Shown: positions 11,785 to 24,480, counted from the first letter of the stretch. The stretch: 64,000 nucleotides of DNA from Sapria himalayana (GCA_029783825.1 JAREIK010001718.1:467435-531434), one strand, 5' to 3'. The notes: generated from the letters alone by a model not told the origin. Numbers and translations are program-made.

Positions 11785-12180
11785 ATAGAACTATATTTAT
11801 ACTGAAAGTCATTTAATTATCATTGATGTTTATTATACGAAAGTATATTATTTCATTTCAATGAGAATCTCTATAAACTATGGTTGCATCTAAATATAAT
11901 GCAGTATCTCTTTTATTCCATATAGTTGATGATTTGGTGTGAATAATTTGGGCTACATGTAGAAGATCAAATCACTGATTCTTGTGGACTATAAGTCTAT
12001 TATTCATAGTCTAAGTGGAGTTGGATGTACCATTAATAAGATTATAACACAAGATTTTTGTAAGTTTGTCTTGACTATGTAGAATAGTTAAGTTCCAATT
12101 TTTTTTACTAGCATACTAGTGAATTGAATGTTATTTTGATTCACATAGAGCAAGATATATTAATAGATGAATAAGCTTAA
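11785..12180 (+). repeat. Copia A LTR, 5' fragment
   Basis: This matches the LTRs at about 17995 and 19311 across shared blocks: the opening AACTATATTTATACT, then TTTCATTT.AATGAGA, GATGATTTGGTGT, AAGTCTATTATTCATAGTCTAA, and ACCATTA.TAAGATTATAACACAAGATTTT (listed in short pieces). Homology fades after about 12180, so the LTR is truncated or interrupted. It lies about 6.2 kb upstream of the matching 3' LTR, a normal copia length. Confidence 0.7.
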
Positions 12181-14140
12181 ACATCTAAAAAGCAATTATG
12201 TTAATATGAGCTATGGAAGAGAAGCTGATCAATTTTTTTTCATAAATATATTAACACCTTCATATATATGCCCTATGGAAGGCATTACTTAAAGCTGTCA
12301 AAAGTGGTAAATAGAGAAGAGTACCACCACTATCCTCTTCAATTTTTTTTTGGCAAAGGAGATATCTGAGAAGATCCTAACTTTGTGCAATAGATCAATT
12401 TCAAAATGGAACCTTATGAAAAATTGAACTAAGGTATGTAATTAAATTTACCCTCATAGCATCGCTTGCAAATTGATTTAATATCATACACAAAATCATT
12501 ATTTACTTAGGTTTAAGTTTCAATAAAAATGGTACGAGAGCTTTTTGTGATTTTTCATACGCAAGAACCTCGTTTGATAAAGTGAATAATAAATGAACAT
12601 ATGCCATGGATGTAGGGTAAACTAACCTTTATCTTGCAATGTTTTACCCAACTATTATGGTCATCTGGATATTTATTTGTAATGTGAACATATGGTTGTT
12701 TGATATGGGTGTTTGCAACCTTGTGTGATGTTTTTGATCACACAAATTTGTATAATGTAATTTAGATTTGGTTTATCAAATTAGTACATGGTTTTGAACT
12801 CCCCATGGGTGGCTAAGGACTTTTTAATTTTCATATTCAGAAGAAAAATTCACAAAGGTGATGATGATAATAAAAACATAGCTAAAGTCATTTTTTATTG
12901 ATAATGCTGTTGGATTCCTGAAGAAGAAGAAGTTGAGTCAGCATAATAAAAAATTGAATCCCTCAATGAACGAGATGGTGAATTCATTTAGCTTGGGTTG
13001 ATCCCTATTGGGACATTACCTCAAACCCTAAGTAACAAAAAAGATATCTATAATTGTTACTCGGGAAGTATGATTGTGCATCATAATTGAAAAATGACCA
13101 TAACATTTAGGCTATTATATTTAGTTAATTTGAAGTAACATGCATAATGGATATGTGTACTTGTAATGGCTTGTATGATACTTTTATGTCATGTATGTAA
13201 TGGCATGCATAATAATTTTATGTCATGTATGTAATGGCACAAATGATACTTGTATGTGATGTATGTAATGGCATGCATAAAATTTGCATGCTAATTATAT
13301 ATAATAACTTGCATGACGATCATAATGAATTGGTGTTTAATTATCAAGATTAAAAATCATAATTTTGATAACAAATATAGAACAATATACCAAAATAAAT
13401 TTTTATTTTTTCTAAAACAAATTATTTTCTTTAAGGGAGAAAAGATTTTATTTGTTTCTTATTTATTTTTTTTAAATTTGTAAATTTTAAATTTAATAAA
13501 ACCCCTCTTTCTTTCCAAATAACTAGTGAATGAGAAAATTTAAATTTTAATAAAATTATATCTCATGATCTCCAACACTAGTTTATAAGTGAAACTAGTA
13601 TGTTGGTCTTAGTCCATTCCTCATCAAACCAATTAATTTGTAAACTCATTGAGTTCCAATTTTTTATGGGATAATTCTATTAAATATTGATATGAATCAT
13701 TCACCATCTGAGGGGTTCATTATAAATATTGAAATTAGAATTAAGTGATAGTATATACTTAGAGTTATAAATAATAGTATCATCTCCATCAAAGTTATTT
13801 CAATTATTTATAGGACCAAAACTAAGTCAACTATTTGGTTTTGTTTTGGTATGAATCATTACCTAGATAACGATATTGATAGGAATTGGCTTGTTTAAAC
13901 AAATGATTGATAACATCCTTCCATCGAGGCATGTTGTTCATGGTGAATTAGTATGCTGGCAGATTCATTTAGAAGTTGGTAGCAATAATCAATATTTATG
14001 AATTCAAAGTCAATATGCTATTTGTAATTTTTATGTGATTCTCATATTTTTTGAAATAACATTTAATTTACTTGCCACAATTCTCAAAGAAAATAAAATT
14101 TATATAATGAATTATATAAATTAGAAAATAAATATCAACA
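12181..14140. other. Unassigned AT-rich DNA between copia LTR fragment and gag
   Basis: Apart from the 34-bp tandem repeat at 13164-13290, I find nothing recognisable. A convincing primer-binding site next to the LTR fragment is not visible, so part of this may be a later insertion into the copia leader. Confidence 0.4.
13164..13290. repeat. 34-bp tandem repeat, about 3.7 copies
   Basis: Units start at 13164, 13198, 13232 and 13266 (last partial). Each opens with TAATGGC and ends with TCATGTATG or TGATGTATG. The spacing is exactly 34 bp in all three steps. No function is inferred. Confidence 0.85.
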
Positions 14141-14145
14141 TTATT

Positions 14146-14640
14146 TTGACTGTTAAAAACTATTTGTTTTATTCAGAATTTTACTCGAATAAACCTCATG
14201 AAGGGGCAACTAAACAGGAAGTCAAGCCTTATGAAAAATGGGTAAATGCTAATGAGATGTCAGGGTGTTATATTTTGGCTTCTATATCAAATATACTTCA
14301 ACACCATCATCAATCCATGCCTATTACCTATGATATGATGATAAATCTCAAAAAATTATTTGAGAATCAAACTCATTCAGCTAGGCAAAAAGCTATGAAT
14401 GATCTAGTAAATACAAAAATAGTTGAAATCACCCTAGTATGAGATCATGTTCTAAAGATGATTACCCTTCTAAATGAACTAGAGATCTTTAAAAAACTAA
14501 AATGGATGGGGATTCTCATATCAATATCATTCTCTAGTCATTAATAGATTTATAGAATCAATTTTTTCTAAATTATATGGCAATAAGCTTTAATGAACTT
14601 TGGCACAATTGCTAAAAGAATTTATACAGATGAAAGTTTT
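14146..14640 (+). pseudogene. Copia A gag, broken
   Basis: An ATG-initiated frame (14146-14442, 98 codons) continues past a stop at 14440. It contains YEKWVNANEMSGCYILAS, ISNILQHHHQSM, LFENQTHSARQKAMNDL and, after the stop, DHVLKMITLLNELE. This is the capsid region of a plant Ty1/copia gag (W..A...Y.L.S....Q......A......L...F......R......L......E......H.LKMI..LNELE). The zinc-knuckle region downstream is not recognisable. Gag would form the particle that packages element RNA. The frame is short and stop-interrupted. Confidence 0.8.
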
Positions 14641-14884
14641 ATCACTAAAAAATTATGTTTCTTCTAAAAAAATAATAATAATAAGAGAAAACAAGTTCAG
14701 AAACAATTTCATGTTTTTTAGGTAGCTCCTAGATCATAAATATGATTGATAATCCCTAAGAGTAATAGTTTTACTATTATTCAGTATATTGGAAGAAATA
14801 ATATTTAGTGTATCTCAATAAAATGAACAAATAATATAAATCTCATTCACTAGTAGTTAAAATATGTTTATTAGTATTATTTAC

Positions 14885-17800
14885 TAGGACCTAATGTGTA
14901 GATATGGGAGTCACTAATCATATTTACAATTCTATGTAGAGATTCTAAGAAATTAGATAGATTAGTAACTAAGAGATTTATCTTAACATGAGTAATGCTA
15001 CAAAAGTTAAAGCTATTGCAATAGGAGAACACAATATTTGTTATTAAATGATTGTCTTTATGTACCTTCCATTAGAATGAATTTAATTTCAGTTTCTTGT
15101 TTGATAATGGATGAATATTTTGTTTTATTTGATGATTATGTCATTTTCAAGTTGGATAAAAAATTTATCAATTATGGTATGCTAGTAGACAACATTTATG
15201 CTATCAATATTATCTTTCCATGAATGTAATGAAATAAATAAAATAAAACTAATCATTTACCATGTAAGAGAAACTCATCTTCTCATATGGATCAAATATA
15301 TTTTTTGGTACTTATACTTAGGTCATATAAATTTAAAAGAGATCTTTAAAATTAGTTATGGATGGACTTTTGGGTCCATTTTGTGAGTCATACTTAGAAA
15401 AAAAATGATTAGTTGACCTTTTAAGGTTAATAATTATAGGGCTAAAGAATATTTAGAATTGATTCATTCTGATTTGTATGGACCCATAACTACTTAAGAT
15501 ATAAATTACTCAAGGTGTGTGTATATTTATTTGATACACAATTAGTCCAAAGCCTTTGAGAAATTCAAAGAGTATAAGATAAAAATTGAGAAGTGTCTCG
15601 ATAAATATCTCAAGTCATTACAATTTGATCATCATGGCAAGTACCTCTTGAGAGAGCTTCTGGACTACTTGCCAGAACAAGAGATTACATCTCAATTATC
15701 TGTGTCTGGTGGGCCACAATAGAATAGTGTTGTAGAAAGAAGAAATATAACTTTTATGTTCATGATAATATCAATGATGAGTTATTTAAACTTACCAAAA
15801 TACGTGAGGGAATATGTATTAGAACTTGGTACAAACTAGTTTAGTACTTGCTACTTCGTACCAACTAGTTTAGTACTTGTTACTCTAGCTAACTTGGCAC
15901 CAACTAGTTTAGTACTTCAAGAAATTTACATTTTGAACTTGGTATCAACTAGTTTAGCACTTGCTACTTCAGCTAACTTGTGGATATAGTACGAGCCTAG
16001 TCTAAGGCATGTGCTAAAGGGAAAACAAAAAAATGAAACCAAAAATAGAAGTTTGTGTCTTTGCAGGATATTCTATAGGAATCAAATGCGGTTTATTCTA
16101 TTGTCCAAAGGATTAGAATGTCATTATTAGCACCAATGCCCAATTCTTATTAATAAAACTATGTAATGAATCACAAACCTAGAAGTAGGATTATTCTAGA
16201 AGAAATGAGAAAATATAAATCATAATAAACATTTTAAATGCAAATAATGCAAAAAAAAACACCACTAAAAAATGTTCTTGACATTCCATTGTCTTATCTT
16301 AGTAGAAGGAATGTCAAAAAAAGTATTGATGTTGAGCCTTGTCAATCTACCACTAGCATACAATTTCCACAACCAGAAAATAATGACAATGATGGTTTAT
16401 ATCAATCAGTGTTTACACAACACACCACTAATAAAGCACAACCAAAGAGAGTGTCTCATTGTATCAAGAGAGTGATTCATCAACCTTGTTGGTATACACT
16501 CTTGGGTGAGTGATTCATTGAAAGAATCTCTGATGAAATAGATACTTATCTTTATAACTATATGATGAAGCACATAAAGATAAAGATGTAGATTTTTGGA
16601 AAAAAGGCTATGAAATATGCGATATAGTCCATATAATTTAATGAAGTATGAGATCTTATGGAATCATATGAATGGATAAAACTCATCAAGTGAAAGTGCA
16701 TTTATAAAAAAAAGTTTTATCAATTATGATAAAAACTTTTTTGCCATAGTTATACAAAAGTTTGGTAAATGGATGTGAAGACTACATTTTTGAATGGACA
16801 TCTTGAAAAGTCCATCTACATGATGCAACAAGATAGTTTCATTTTCATAGAAAAAGGCTAATAACACATATCATACAAACATAAAAGATATATTTATGGA
16901 CTTAAGAATACCCATTTTGCTTTTAGAATTGATAAAGCCATTAAATATCATAGTTTTGATCAATATCAACATGAGTCATGTGTGTAAAAAAAACACAATG
17001 AAAGCATGATAGTATTCTTAGTATTGTATTCTCATTAACAATGATATAAAAGCATTATCTTTATTCAAGGAATGGTTATCCAACCAATTTGATATGAAAG
17101 ACTTAGGAGAAACTAGTCATATTATTGGGATTAAGCTTTTGTAGAATCATAAGCGAAGAATATTTGGCTTGTCACATATTACTTATATTGATTAGATTCT
17201 AACCTGATTTAGCATGTAGGATTCCAAAAAAGGATTTCTTCCTTTTCAGACATGAGATTACTCTATTAAAGAATCAATTTCCAAGTACACATGATGAGTT
17301 AGAAAAAATTTAAGTTATTTTTTATGCATTTATAGTAGGAAGCCTAATATATGCGATACTTTACTCTAGACATGACATTTGATTTATTGTTGGCATGGTC
17401 AATAGATATCACTCTAACCCAAGGTAAGAATATTAGATATTGGTAAAATATATAATCAAGTACTTGTAAAGGACTAGAGATTACATGTATAATCAAGAAC
17501 TTGACATATAGATTCAGATTTCGAATTAGATGAGGATTTTAGTAAGTGCACATCTAGTTATGTCTTACCTTGAGAGGTAGAGCCATAAGTCAGTGTAGTG
17601 TCAAAGCAATCTTGCATTGTTAATTCTAGTATGGAGACTGCTTATATGGAAATCTCAGAGGCAGCCAAAAAGGTTGTTTGGCTTAGAAACTTCATGTTGG
17701 ATCTAGTAGTAACTCCTTTGATGCAATTACATATTACACTTTACTATAATAATAATAATAGACTAATTTCTAACTCAAATGAACCAAGGACCTATAAAAG

Positions 17801-17960
17801 GTAAAGCACATTATGTTAAAATATCATCTGATTAGAAATATGATGTGCAAAGGAGATATCATAGTGACCAAGAAAGCATCAACAAACAACATGGTAGATC
17901 ATTTTATAAAAAACTTACAAGCTAAACTTTTGATAGACATGTAGAAGGAATGAGAGTGAA
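14885..17960 (+). pseudogene. Copia A pol (protease-integrase-RT-RNase H), broken
   Basis: Domains in copia order are readable across frames. The pre-integrase region (about 14900-15330) has VTNHICNSM, YLNMSNATKVKAIAIG, CLYVPSIRMNLISVS and YLGHINLKEIF. The integrase core (15395-15800) has FKVNNYRAKEYLELIHSDLY, then FDHHGKYL and VSGGPQ.NSVVERRN. The integrase C-terminus (16040-16190) has EVCVFAGYS and PKD.NVIISTNAQF. The RT (16690-17560) shows weak FEWTS.KVHLHD, KAL-like blocks, QFDMKDLGE and MQDSKKGFLPFRHEITL. RNase H (17595-17950) has SKQSCIVNSSMETAYMEISE, AKKVVWLRNFMLDL, ASTNNMVDHFIKNLQAK. Integrase precedes RT, which is diagnostic of Ty1/copia. Many stops and a local repeat expansion at 15819-15981 inactivate it. 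Confidence 0.85.
15819..15981 (+). repeat. Tandem repeat inside copia A integrase, 4 units
   Basis: Four imperfect copies of a unit built on ACTTGGTACCAACTAGTTTA followed by GTACTTGCTACT..AGCTA, about 35-45 bp each. Translated in one frame they give repeats of APTSLVL/VSTSLALATSANL, which correspond to the pol segment YILNLVPTKS..: the repeat grew from element coding sequence. Confidence 0.8.
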
Positions 17961-17984
17961 ACATATAGCATCATGACCTTAAGT

Positions 17985-18860
17985 ATAAGTAAGATTATTA
18001 AAACTATATTTATACTAAAATTCATTTTATTGTCATGTATATTTATTTTATGAAATTCTATTATTTCATTTAAATGAGAAATTATATGAGCTATGTTTGC
18101 ATTTAAATATAATGTAGATATATCTTTTATTCTACATAATAGATGATTTGGTGTATAGAGTTCGACTTACACATAGAAGGTTAAATGATTAGTTTTATGA
18201 AATATAAGTCTATTATTCATAGTCTAAATGGAGCTGGATACACCATTAGTAAGATTATAACACAAGATTTTAGTAAATATATCTTGACTATATAGAATGG
18301 TAAAGGTTTCAACTTCTTATATTAGTATACTTGTGTGTATTATTTGAGACTAACTTAGGAAGATTAATTTATATTGACACAAAATAATCAGCTCATTATT
18401 TTTTTGAATACTATAACTCTTAATCTCCATATAATTTAATAAAGACGTGCACTTAATTGATGGTTTTTTTGATTCTTATAGAGTGGATCTATTAATAGAT
18501 TAATAAACGCAATGAGTTGGATAACTATATCAATTATATGATGAATATTTATTATTAATGGAATCTATGTCGTATTAAAGGATTAATAATATCTACAAGA
18601 GGATAATTATAATTTTTGAATATGTCAAACCATACAAGTATATTTTAATCTGGCATATCAGATAAGTTAAGTGGAAGGTCTTAAGAAAACCATAAGATAT
18701 TGATTAAATAAGTATTGGTAATTTAATTTAGTCAACGAGTATTTATAATCTTAACACGAAAAGATTAATAAGTATTAAATAATAAATAATTTGAATTATA
18801 TTAAATATAATTTAATTTATAACCATAAGATGAATATACATTGAAGCCCAAAATTTTATG
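17985..18860 (+). repeat. Copia A 3' LTR
   Basis: It starts just after a degenerate polypurine-like AAGTAAGATTATTAAAAC, aligned with the standard AAGTGGGAGATTGTTG junction of this copia group. It is homologous to the LTR copies at 11785 and 19311. The 3' boundary is not sharp. Confidence 0.7.
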
Positions 18861-19029
18861 TTAGCTTGAGGTCCTACTGATAGTCTTAACATGTGTCATA
18901 AGAGGCAACTTCATAGATAAAAATAAGATTTTATTTATTTATATATAAAATTAGATTGAGTGATTTTATTAAATATAAATGAAATAAATAAATCACTGGC
19001 AATAAAATATGGAAAAAGATTTAGGGGTC

Positions 19030-19310
19030 ATTCCATCTATTTAATTTCCTATTACACTTTCTTGTAATAATAGTGGATTAGTTACAAATTCAAAGGAACC
19101 TAAAACCCATGAGAATGCAAAAACAATAAGCATAAATATTATCTAATAAAAGATATCATGAAACGAGAAGATGTGATGGTGACAAATGCAATGTCAATAG
19201 ATAACTTCGTAGATTATTTTATGAAAAGCCTTTTAGCTAAAGCATTTAATAGACATATAGAAGGGATGGGAGTCAGATTTATGGCATCATAGCTTTATAC
19301 TAAGTGAGAG
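19030..19310 (+). pseudogene. Second copia RNase H 3' fragment
   Basis: Immediately after the LTR above, the extreme 3' end of the same pol recurs. It reads PITLSCNNSGLVTNSKEPKT (frame interrupted later), then a segment equivalent to ...DHF.KSL.AKAF, and then the stop and the polypurine-like AAGTGAGAGATTATTGG. Only the terminal ~90 codons are present. It gives an LTR / internal-end / LTR tandem, as expected from unequal recombination between copia copies. Confidence 0.8.
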
Positions 19311-20000
19311 ATTATTGGAACTAGTTTATACTAAAAGCTATTTATGATTATTTCTTGATTTACATCTTTTTTTTATTTTAATTAATAATTTTATAATGAG
19401 CTAAATTTGTAAAAATGAATTTGTCCTTTATTTTTCTCGTAGATGATTTAGTACATAGAGATTAGTTTATGCATAGAAGATCAAATCATTAGTACTTGTG
19501 TAATATAAGTTTGTTGTTCATTATCTAGATAAAAATGGACATCCTATTGGTAAGATTATGACATTAAATTTTAGTAGGTATATATTAACTATGGTGAATT
19601 ATAAAGTTATAACTTCTAGTGCTAGTACACTTAAGTATATTGAACTGGATCAATATGGTGTAATTATTTTGTATTAACTTATAAAATAAAATACACCATA
19701 GTAATTATAAAAATTGTTATTTCTATTATTGAAGTAGCTATTATTTTATGTATATTTATTAATAGTTATTTTGATTCATAAAGAGTGAGATCTAAAAATA
19801 TATTTGTGAACACTATGAATTAGATAGCTTTATCAAGTATATGGTGAATATTGATTACTAATGGAATCAATATCCTATCAAAAATATTAATGATACCCCA
19901 TTGAGGAAGCTTATAAGTTTTAATATTGCCAAACCCTTCAAGTTAGTTTTAATTTGGCAATTCAAATAACTATATGACTTTTATACTGATACAATATAAG
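19311..20000 (+). repeat. Third copia A LTR
   Basis: It starts at TATTGGAACTAG and matches the LTRs at 17985 and 11785 in blocks such as TAGATGATTTAGTACATAGAG, TATAAGTTTGTTGTTCAT and GGTAAGATTATGACA. It is more diverged than the other two are from each other in places. The end is approximate. Confidence 0.65.
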
Positions 20001-21660
20001 TATTAAAGTTTTTTTGTTTATTTATTTAGTATATATATGCATGTATATAATTAGAATAATTTATTTAATTATAATTGAATAATATGATTTTGTTAAATTA
20101 GTTGATTATTATTATATTGATTTTGATTATATATATATATAATGTTAAATCTTTAATATGATATTTAATTAATAATTAAACCAAATTGCTTAATTAATGC
20201 ATTTTTATTTATTTTTGAGTTTAAATATTTATATGGATCTGCAATGCTTTTCACTATAGAGTGGCCATCTTAAAATTTGTGGGGCTGGTAGAGGTGATAC
20301 AGATGATGACCGATGATGTTTGTGGAACTAAAACTAAGTATTTTTTTTTACTCAAATTTAATTGAAATAAAAAAATAACATATTCATGAGTATTACCGCT
20401 ATGATTAAATAAAGAACTATTAGATTTCAGATTCTTCAATAGCCACTACTCATAGAAGTCTGATGCACTAGAGGTTATAAATAAATAAGATGTTCTCCAA
20501 GCAGTTCAACACCATTAGAAAGAGAGAACAATGACAAAAAGCATTTTGGGCAGCGCACCAAGATTAAAGTGTGAGAGATAAAATTATGAGGATTTTGAGA
20601 ATGTCATGTAGTGTATGGAATTCAAATGCAACACTTGAAGTAACATCTCTGTGCAAGTTATTATAAAATATTTATTTTTTTGCTCTATTTATTTTCCATG
20701 GATTGGTTTTCTCGTGTAGTTTCTTATTGATAATTAATATGGATTAGAAAGGCTTATTGAGTATTATATACATACTATTTGTTGTAAATTTAATAGCATC
20801 ACATGCATCCCAATAATTTTTATTGATTATTATTTTTTTATATCACAATCTTTCATTTTTTTTTGGATAAACTAGGTATTCAGGTTTATTCAAACTAAAT
20901 CTTAAGCATGGTGAGACCCCTCCTTTTTCTCCAATTCTATCTCTAAGTTAGTACATGGAAAATGAAGCTTGCAATCTTGTGGGAGGATTAGACTTTGATT
21001 ATTATGTTTCCATGGATGTGTAGGGTTGGGCTATGATTACATTTCCATAGACATATTCTGTATATTTCAATTCAAAGTTATACTAGTATGTTGGAAAAAC
21101 AATAGACATTAGATAATTCCTAATATTTCCCCATAATAATTGCTTAAGCAATTCCATCAAATATTACAATAGAAGAGTATGTGTCAATACTTATAAAAAA
21201 AAATATCATGCGTCAATGTAGTTTTATAAGAACAAATTTATAAATGCAAAGATGCATGTATTATGAGATACCTTAGCACTTTAGAATGCCATTTTTAGCC
21301 TAGTTTCCTATGTCACTCAATGGATGCAACTTATCATGTTACATTTCTTTTTTTTTCCGCATTCCTTTCATCTTATAATTATATAATAATCCAAGGTTTT
21401 TTTTTTATATAAGCATCCTAGGTTAAGAGGTTATAAAATTGAAATTGACTAGATTATATAGTAGTTTGAAGAGCACGAGGGATGGGTGCTCTTTTTTCAA
21501 TGTTGTAATGAGGGACTGATGAATAAGGAAATCTTTCTATTATTGTCAAAAATCTAGAAATCACGATCTCATACGATCAATAGTTTCACCTTCGAGTCGA
21601 ACATCATCTTTTGCATCATGTTGAATTTGCTCAATTTTGGGTAGACTATAATATGTTTTT
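20001..21660. other. AT-rich DNA, nothing recognised
   Basis: No protein motif, RNA gene or terminal repeat found. A perfect 16-bp palindrome AATTGCTTAAGCAATT lies near 21137 and is noted only. Confidence 0.5.
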
Positions 21661-21667
21661 TTTAATG

Positions 21668-22693
21668 AAAGTGGGTGCTCTCATTTAATTTGTGTGCAAC
21701 AAAAAATTGAAATAGTTAATTTTTTTATTATATTAACTACTGAAACGAAGAGAACATGACACACAACTCAAGTTGTATTGAAGAAATAAAAAAAAAAGGA
21801 AAGGAGCACTCCATGCACCATGCGAAAAGTCACGTGTGGTGACTTTTCGGAAACAAGACATGAATTCTTCTAGTTTTGCATGAACTATGTGTGCGCGTGT
21901 AGGGAAAATGTGAACTCATCCTAATTTATTGTTTTTGTTTGTGTTTAATATTTCTCCTCTGAATCTCCTATTCTAAATGAATATATATAACTTTTATAAG
22001 TCTTTGTAATATTTTGAAAGAAGAGTAATTTACTTTCTTATTCTTCTGTTTATGAGTATTGCTAGATTCATGCAGAGTTTGTGTGAAATTATTGCGAAAT
22101 TTATATGGTATTCATGCATAATCTATCTAATGTTTGGGAAAATATTATTTGTATGGTTGTGTGCTATGTTATTGATATTCTCATGTTGTGCTTGTGTTGT
22201 GACCTTGGAGCTCGAATTTTTTTAAGAACTTTAGATCTAGAATTGAATCTCAATTCTAAATGTATTTTTAATAATATTTATATCTTCCTTACTTTGTGTT
22301 AATTTAGACTTTGAAATATTTTTATAATTATGTATTAATTATGTAAATATTTTACCAATTTTGGGGGCAAAATATTTATTGTGATTGTATGAAATTGTAG
22401 TGATTTACTTTTTACATATATATTGATATTTATTTAGGAAAAATCATATAAGCTTATATATATATATATATATATATCAGATATTTTAAAATATACATAT
22501 TTATGTAGTTTTCATAAAAAATTTTAGAAGCCCGAAATATGTTTGGATCAGCTACGCATCTGGATACATTTTCTAATAAAAATTTAAAAGGTTTAAAATG
22601 ATCAAAAATGGTAAACTAATCTATTTGTTGGACTGAGAATATGTTTTGAGACTATTCTTTATTTTTTGAGCAATATCTCAGTTAGCCCTAATA
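21668..22693 (+). repeat. Copia B 5' LTR
   Basis: It matches 24588-25509 plus 28830-28912 end to end, e.g. TGGGTGCTCTCATTTAA at the start, AAAGTCACG(T/C).TGGT.ACTTTT, TTTTGCATGAA, and GAGACTATTCTT..TTTTTG at the end. It ends just before the primer-binding site. The true start may lie a few tens of bases upstream, since similarity thins out rather than stopping. Confidence 0.8.
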
Positions 22694-22695
22694 AT

Positions 22696-22708
22696 TGGTA
22701 TCAAAGAC
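22696..22708 (+). promoter_or_regulatory. Copia B primer-binding site (initiator Met tRNA type)
   Basis: TGGTATCAAAGAC, close to the plant initiator-tRNA-Met 3'-end complement TGGTATCAGAGC, located 2-3 bases after the LTR end. This is the site for minus-strand cDNA priming. Confidence 0.8.
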
Positions 22709-22769
22709 TAAGTTGATTTTGCCATCTTTGATATTTTTTATTTTTAGAAACTAAATTATTTCTTCATGA

Positions 22770-23560
22770 TGGTTGAAGAAAATAATTTAATTGGTATGAT
22801 TAGATTTGAACCTTCCAACTATTCAACCTAACAAATAAAAATAATGGATCTTTTAATGATGGAAATATTTGTGAACCGACTCTCGATGATCTAAAGTCGA
22901 AAGATATGGATGAGACTTAGTGGAAGAAATTACATTACAAGGCCTCTACCATATTGAGTGAATGAGTTGACAAGAATGTTTTCCACCACATCTTAGCTAT
23001 CATAAAAGTAGATGAGACATGGAAAATGTTAGAGAATCAATTTATGAGAAAAATACATTGAAAAATTAGACCCTAATAATTTGACACTTGGTTAGGATGC
23101 AATATTAAGATGAATCTGATATGAATGCCCACATAAGCTCTTTTCAAGCATTGATCAATCAACTAGTATCTATAAAAATAATACTAGATGATAAAGTTCA
23201 AGCAATCTGCTCCTTAGCTTCCAGAGAGTTTGGAAACACTCATAATCTCTTTAAGTACCTTAGCCTCTAATAATATCCTTACCATAATTATCATTACAAA
23301 AAGTCTGGTAAGTGAGGTTGTGAGAGAGAGGGAAAAAGTGACATCTCTAGATTTTCACATATCTGAGAAAATAAAGAGAACTAGAATGAGTACAAAATTC
23401 ACACATGGGGATGTAGTGTGAGTTCTTTAAGAAAGATTCTTTCAAATGAAGAAAATACCAAGATGAGCATAGGAAAAGAGATGAATAGAGAAGAGTGCCG
23501 GGTGCTTTTGTTATAGAGGGAAACATTGCCTTTTTAAATAGTATTAAACTATAAAATAAA
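22770..23560 (+). pseudogene. Copia B gag, broken
   Basis: After the primer-binding site a gag frame starts with MVEENNLIGMIRFEPSNYST and continues through stops. It includes a W..L...A segment, EKYIEKLDPNNLTL (displaced), and an intact 63-codon piece 23230-23421 equivalent to the LP.S...L...L......L segment of copia gag. A zinc-knuckle-like CFCYRGKH is near 23505. The region is gag by position and partial motif match; the frame is disrupted at many points. Confidence 0.6.
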
Positions 23561-24480
23561 GTTAATTAGAAAAATGACTAGGGAGTAGATATAGATACAA
23601 CCTTACAAGATACATCGAACCTAGATAGGTTTGTGACTTTTTAATTTGGGGGTTATGGATTACTCAAAATTAGCAATAGAAGAATGTCAAGAATATTGTG
23701 TATCGATGATGTTTGTCTAAAGACAAACATGTGATATTGATTATTTATTAAGGATGTCTAAAGGGTCACATGGGAAAGTTTGAATGAACCTACCTTCCAT
23801 AAGAGTGTTGGACATCATGGGTCATATGAGAAAGTTCAATGAGAGCCAATATAATTAATCTAAAGGGTCACTGACTATAGCAAGGGGTAGAAGGATAAAT
23901 TTCATTTATATTACCCAAGCTAGGGTTAGCTTAGATCTGATAAATACTTGGCAAAAAATTGCTAGCATTGACTATGACTACAAAGGCATCGATATATTTG
24001 TGTGGATAATGCAATGTCTACAAAATTTGCACTCTACACTCACTATTCGAAGGTCACTTAGTGATAGTAAAATAGTTAGTATGACTAAAGAATGTTGTAC
24101 TATTATGAGACTTCCTTTGAAAATATCAAGGAAAATCGATCTAGATTTCATAATGTTTTTTCTAAAACAAGCAGGATTCTCGAAGGAATCTCTAATAATA
24201 TGATTTTTACTTTAGAAGCTATAAAGGATCACATTAATCAAGGGAAAGCTTATGGGCTAAAAGTAGAAGATGAAATCTTTACTTCGGCTGCTCTCATAGA
24301 TCTATTTGATCAAACGAATATTGATAGCTTAAATGGAAAGGTGGACTTGGATGCTATAATTTTTGGAAACCTTTTTCTTGTATGAATAAAAAGAAATGGT
24401 TTTGTAATATGTAGAAATTTTTATGACTAATTATTCTCTAAACTCGAACCAAGAATATGTCTCATACTACCCAAATAGGA
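23561..24480 (+). other. Copia B internal remainder, pol mostly missing
   Basis: Only about 0.9 kb separates gag from the 3' LTR, against about 3 kb for a full copia pol. A short stretch near 23590-23740 resembles the pre-integrase region (FGGYGLLKISNRRMSRI..). It also holds an intact 97-codon frame at 24092-24385 that I cannot place in any retroelement protein. A G-rich tract near 24512 precedes the LTR. Confidence 0.5.
24092..24385 (+). CDS. Unplaced 97-codon ORF inside copia B
   Basis: The frame starts at ATG 24092 and ends at 24385. It contains KTSRILEGISNNMIFTLEA, KDHINQGKAYGLKVEDE and ALIDLFDQTNIDSLNGKVDL, a moderately acidic, helical-looking sequence. It sits where pol should be but carries no copia pol motif that I recognise. 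It may be a chance survivor, a very diverged pol piece, or a captured host fragment. Uninterrupted length is unusual for this neighbourhood. Function unknown; expression not indicated. Confidence 0.3.
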   Translation: MLYYYETSFENIKENRSRFHNVFSKTSRILEGISNNMIFTLEAIKDHINQGKAYGLKVEDEIFTSAALIDLFDQTNIDSLNGKVDLDAIIFGNLFLV

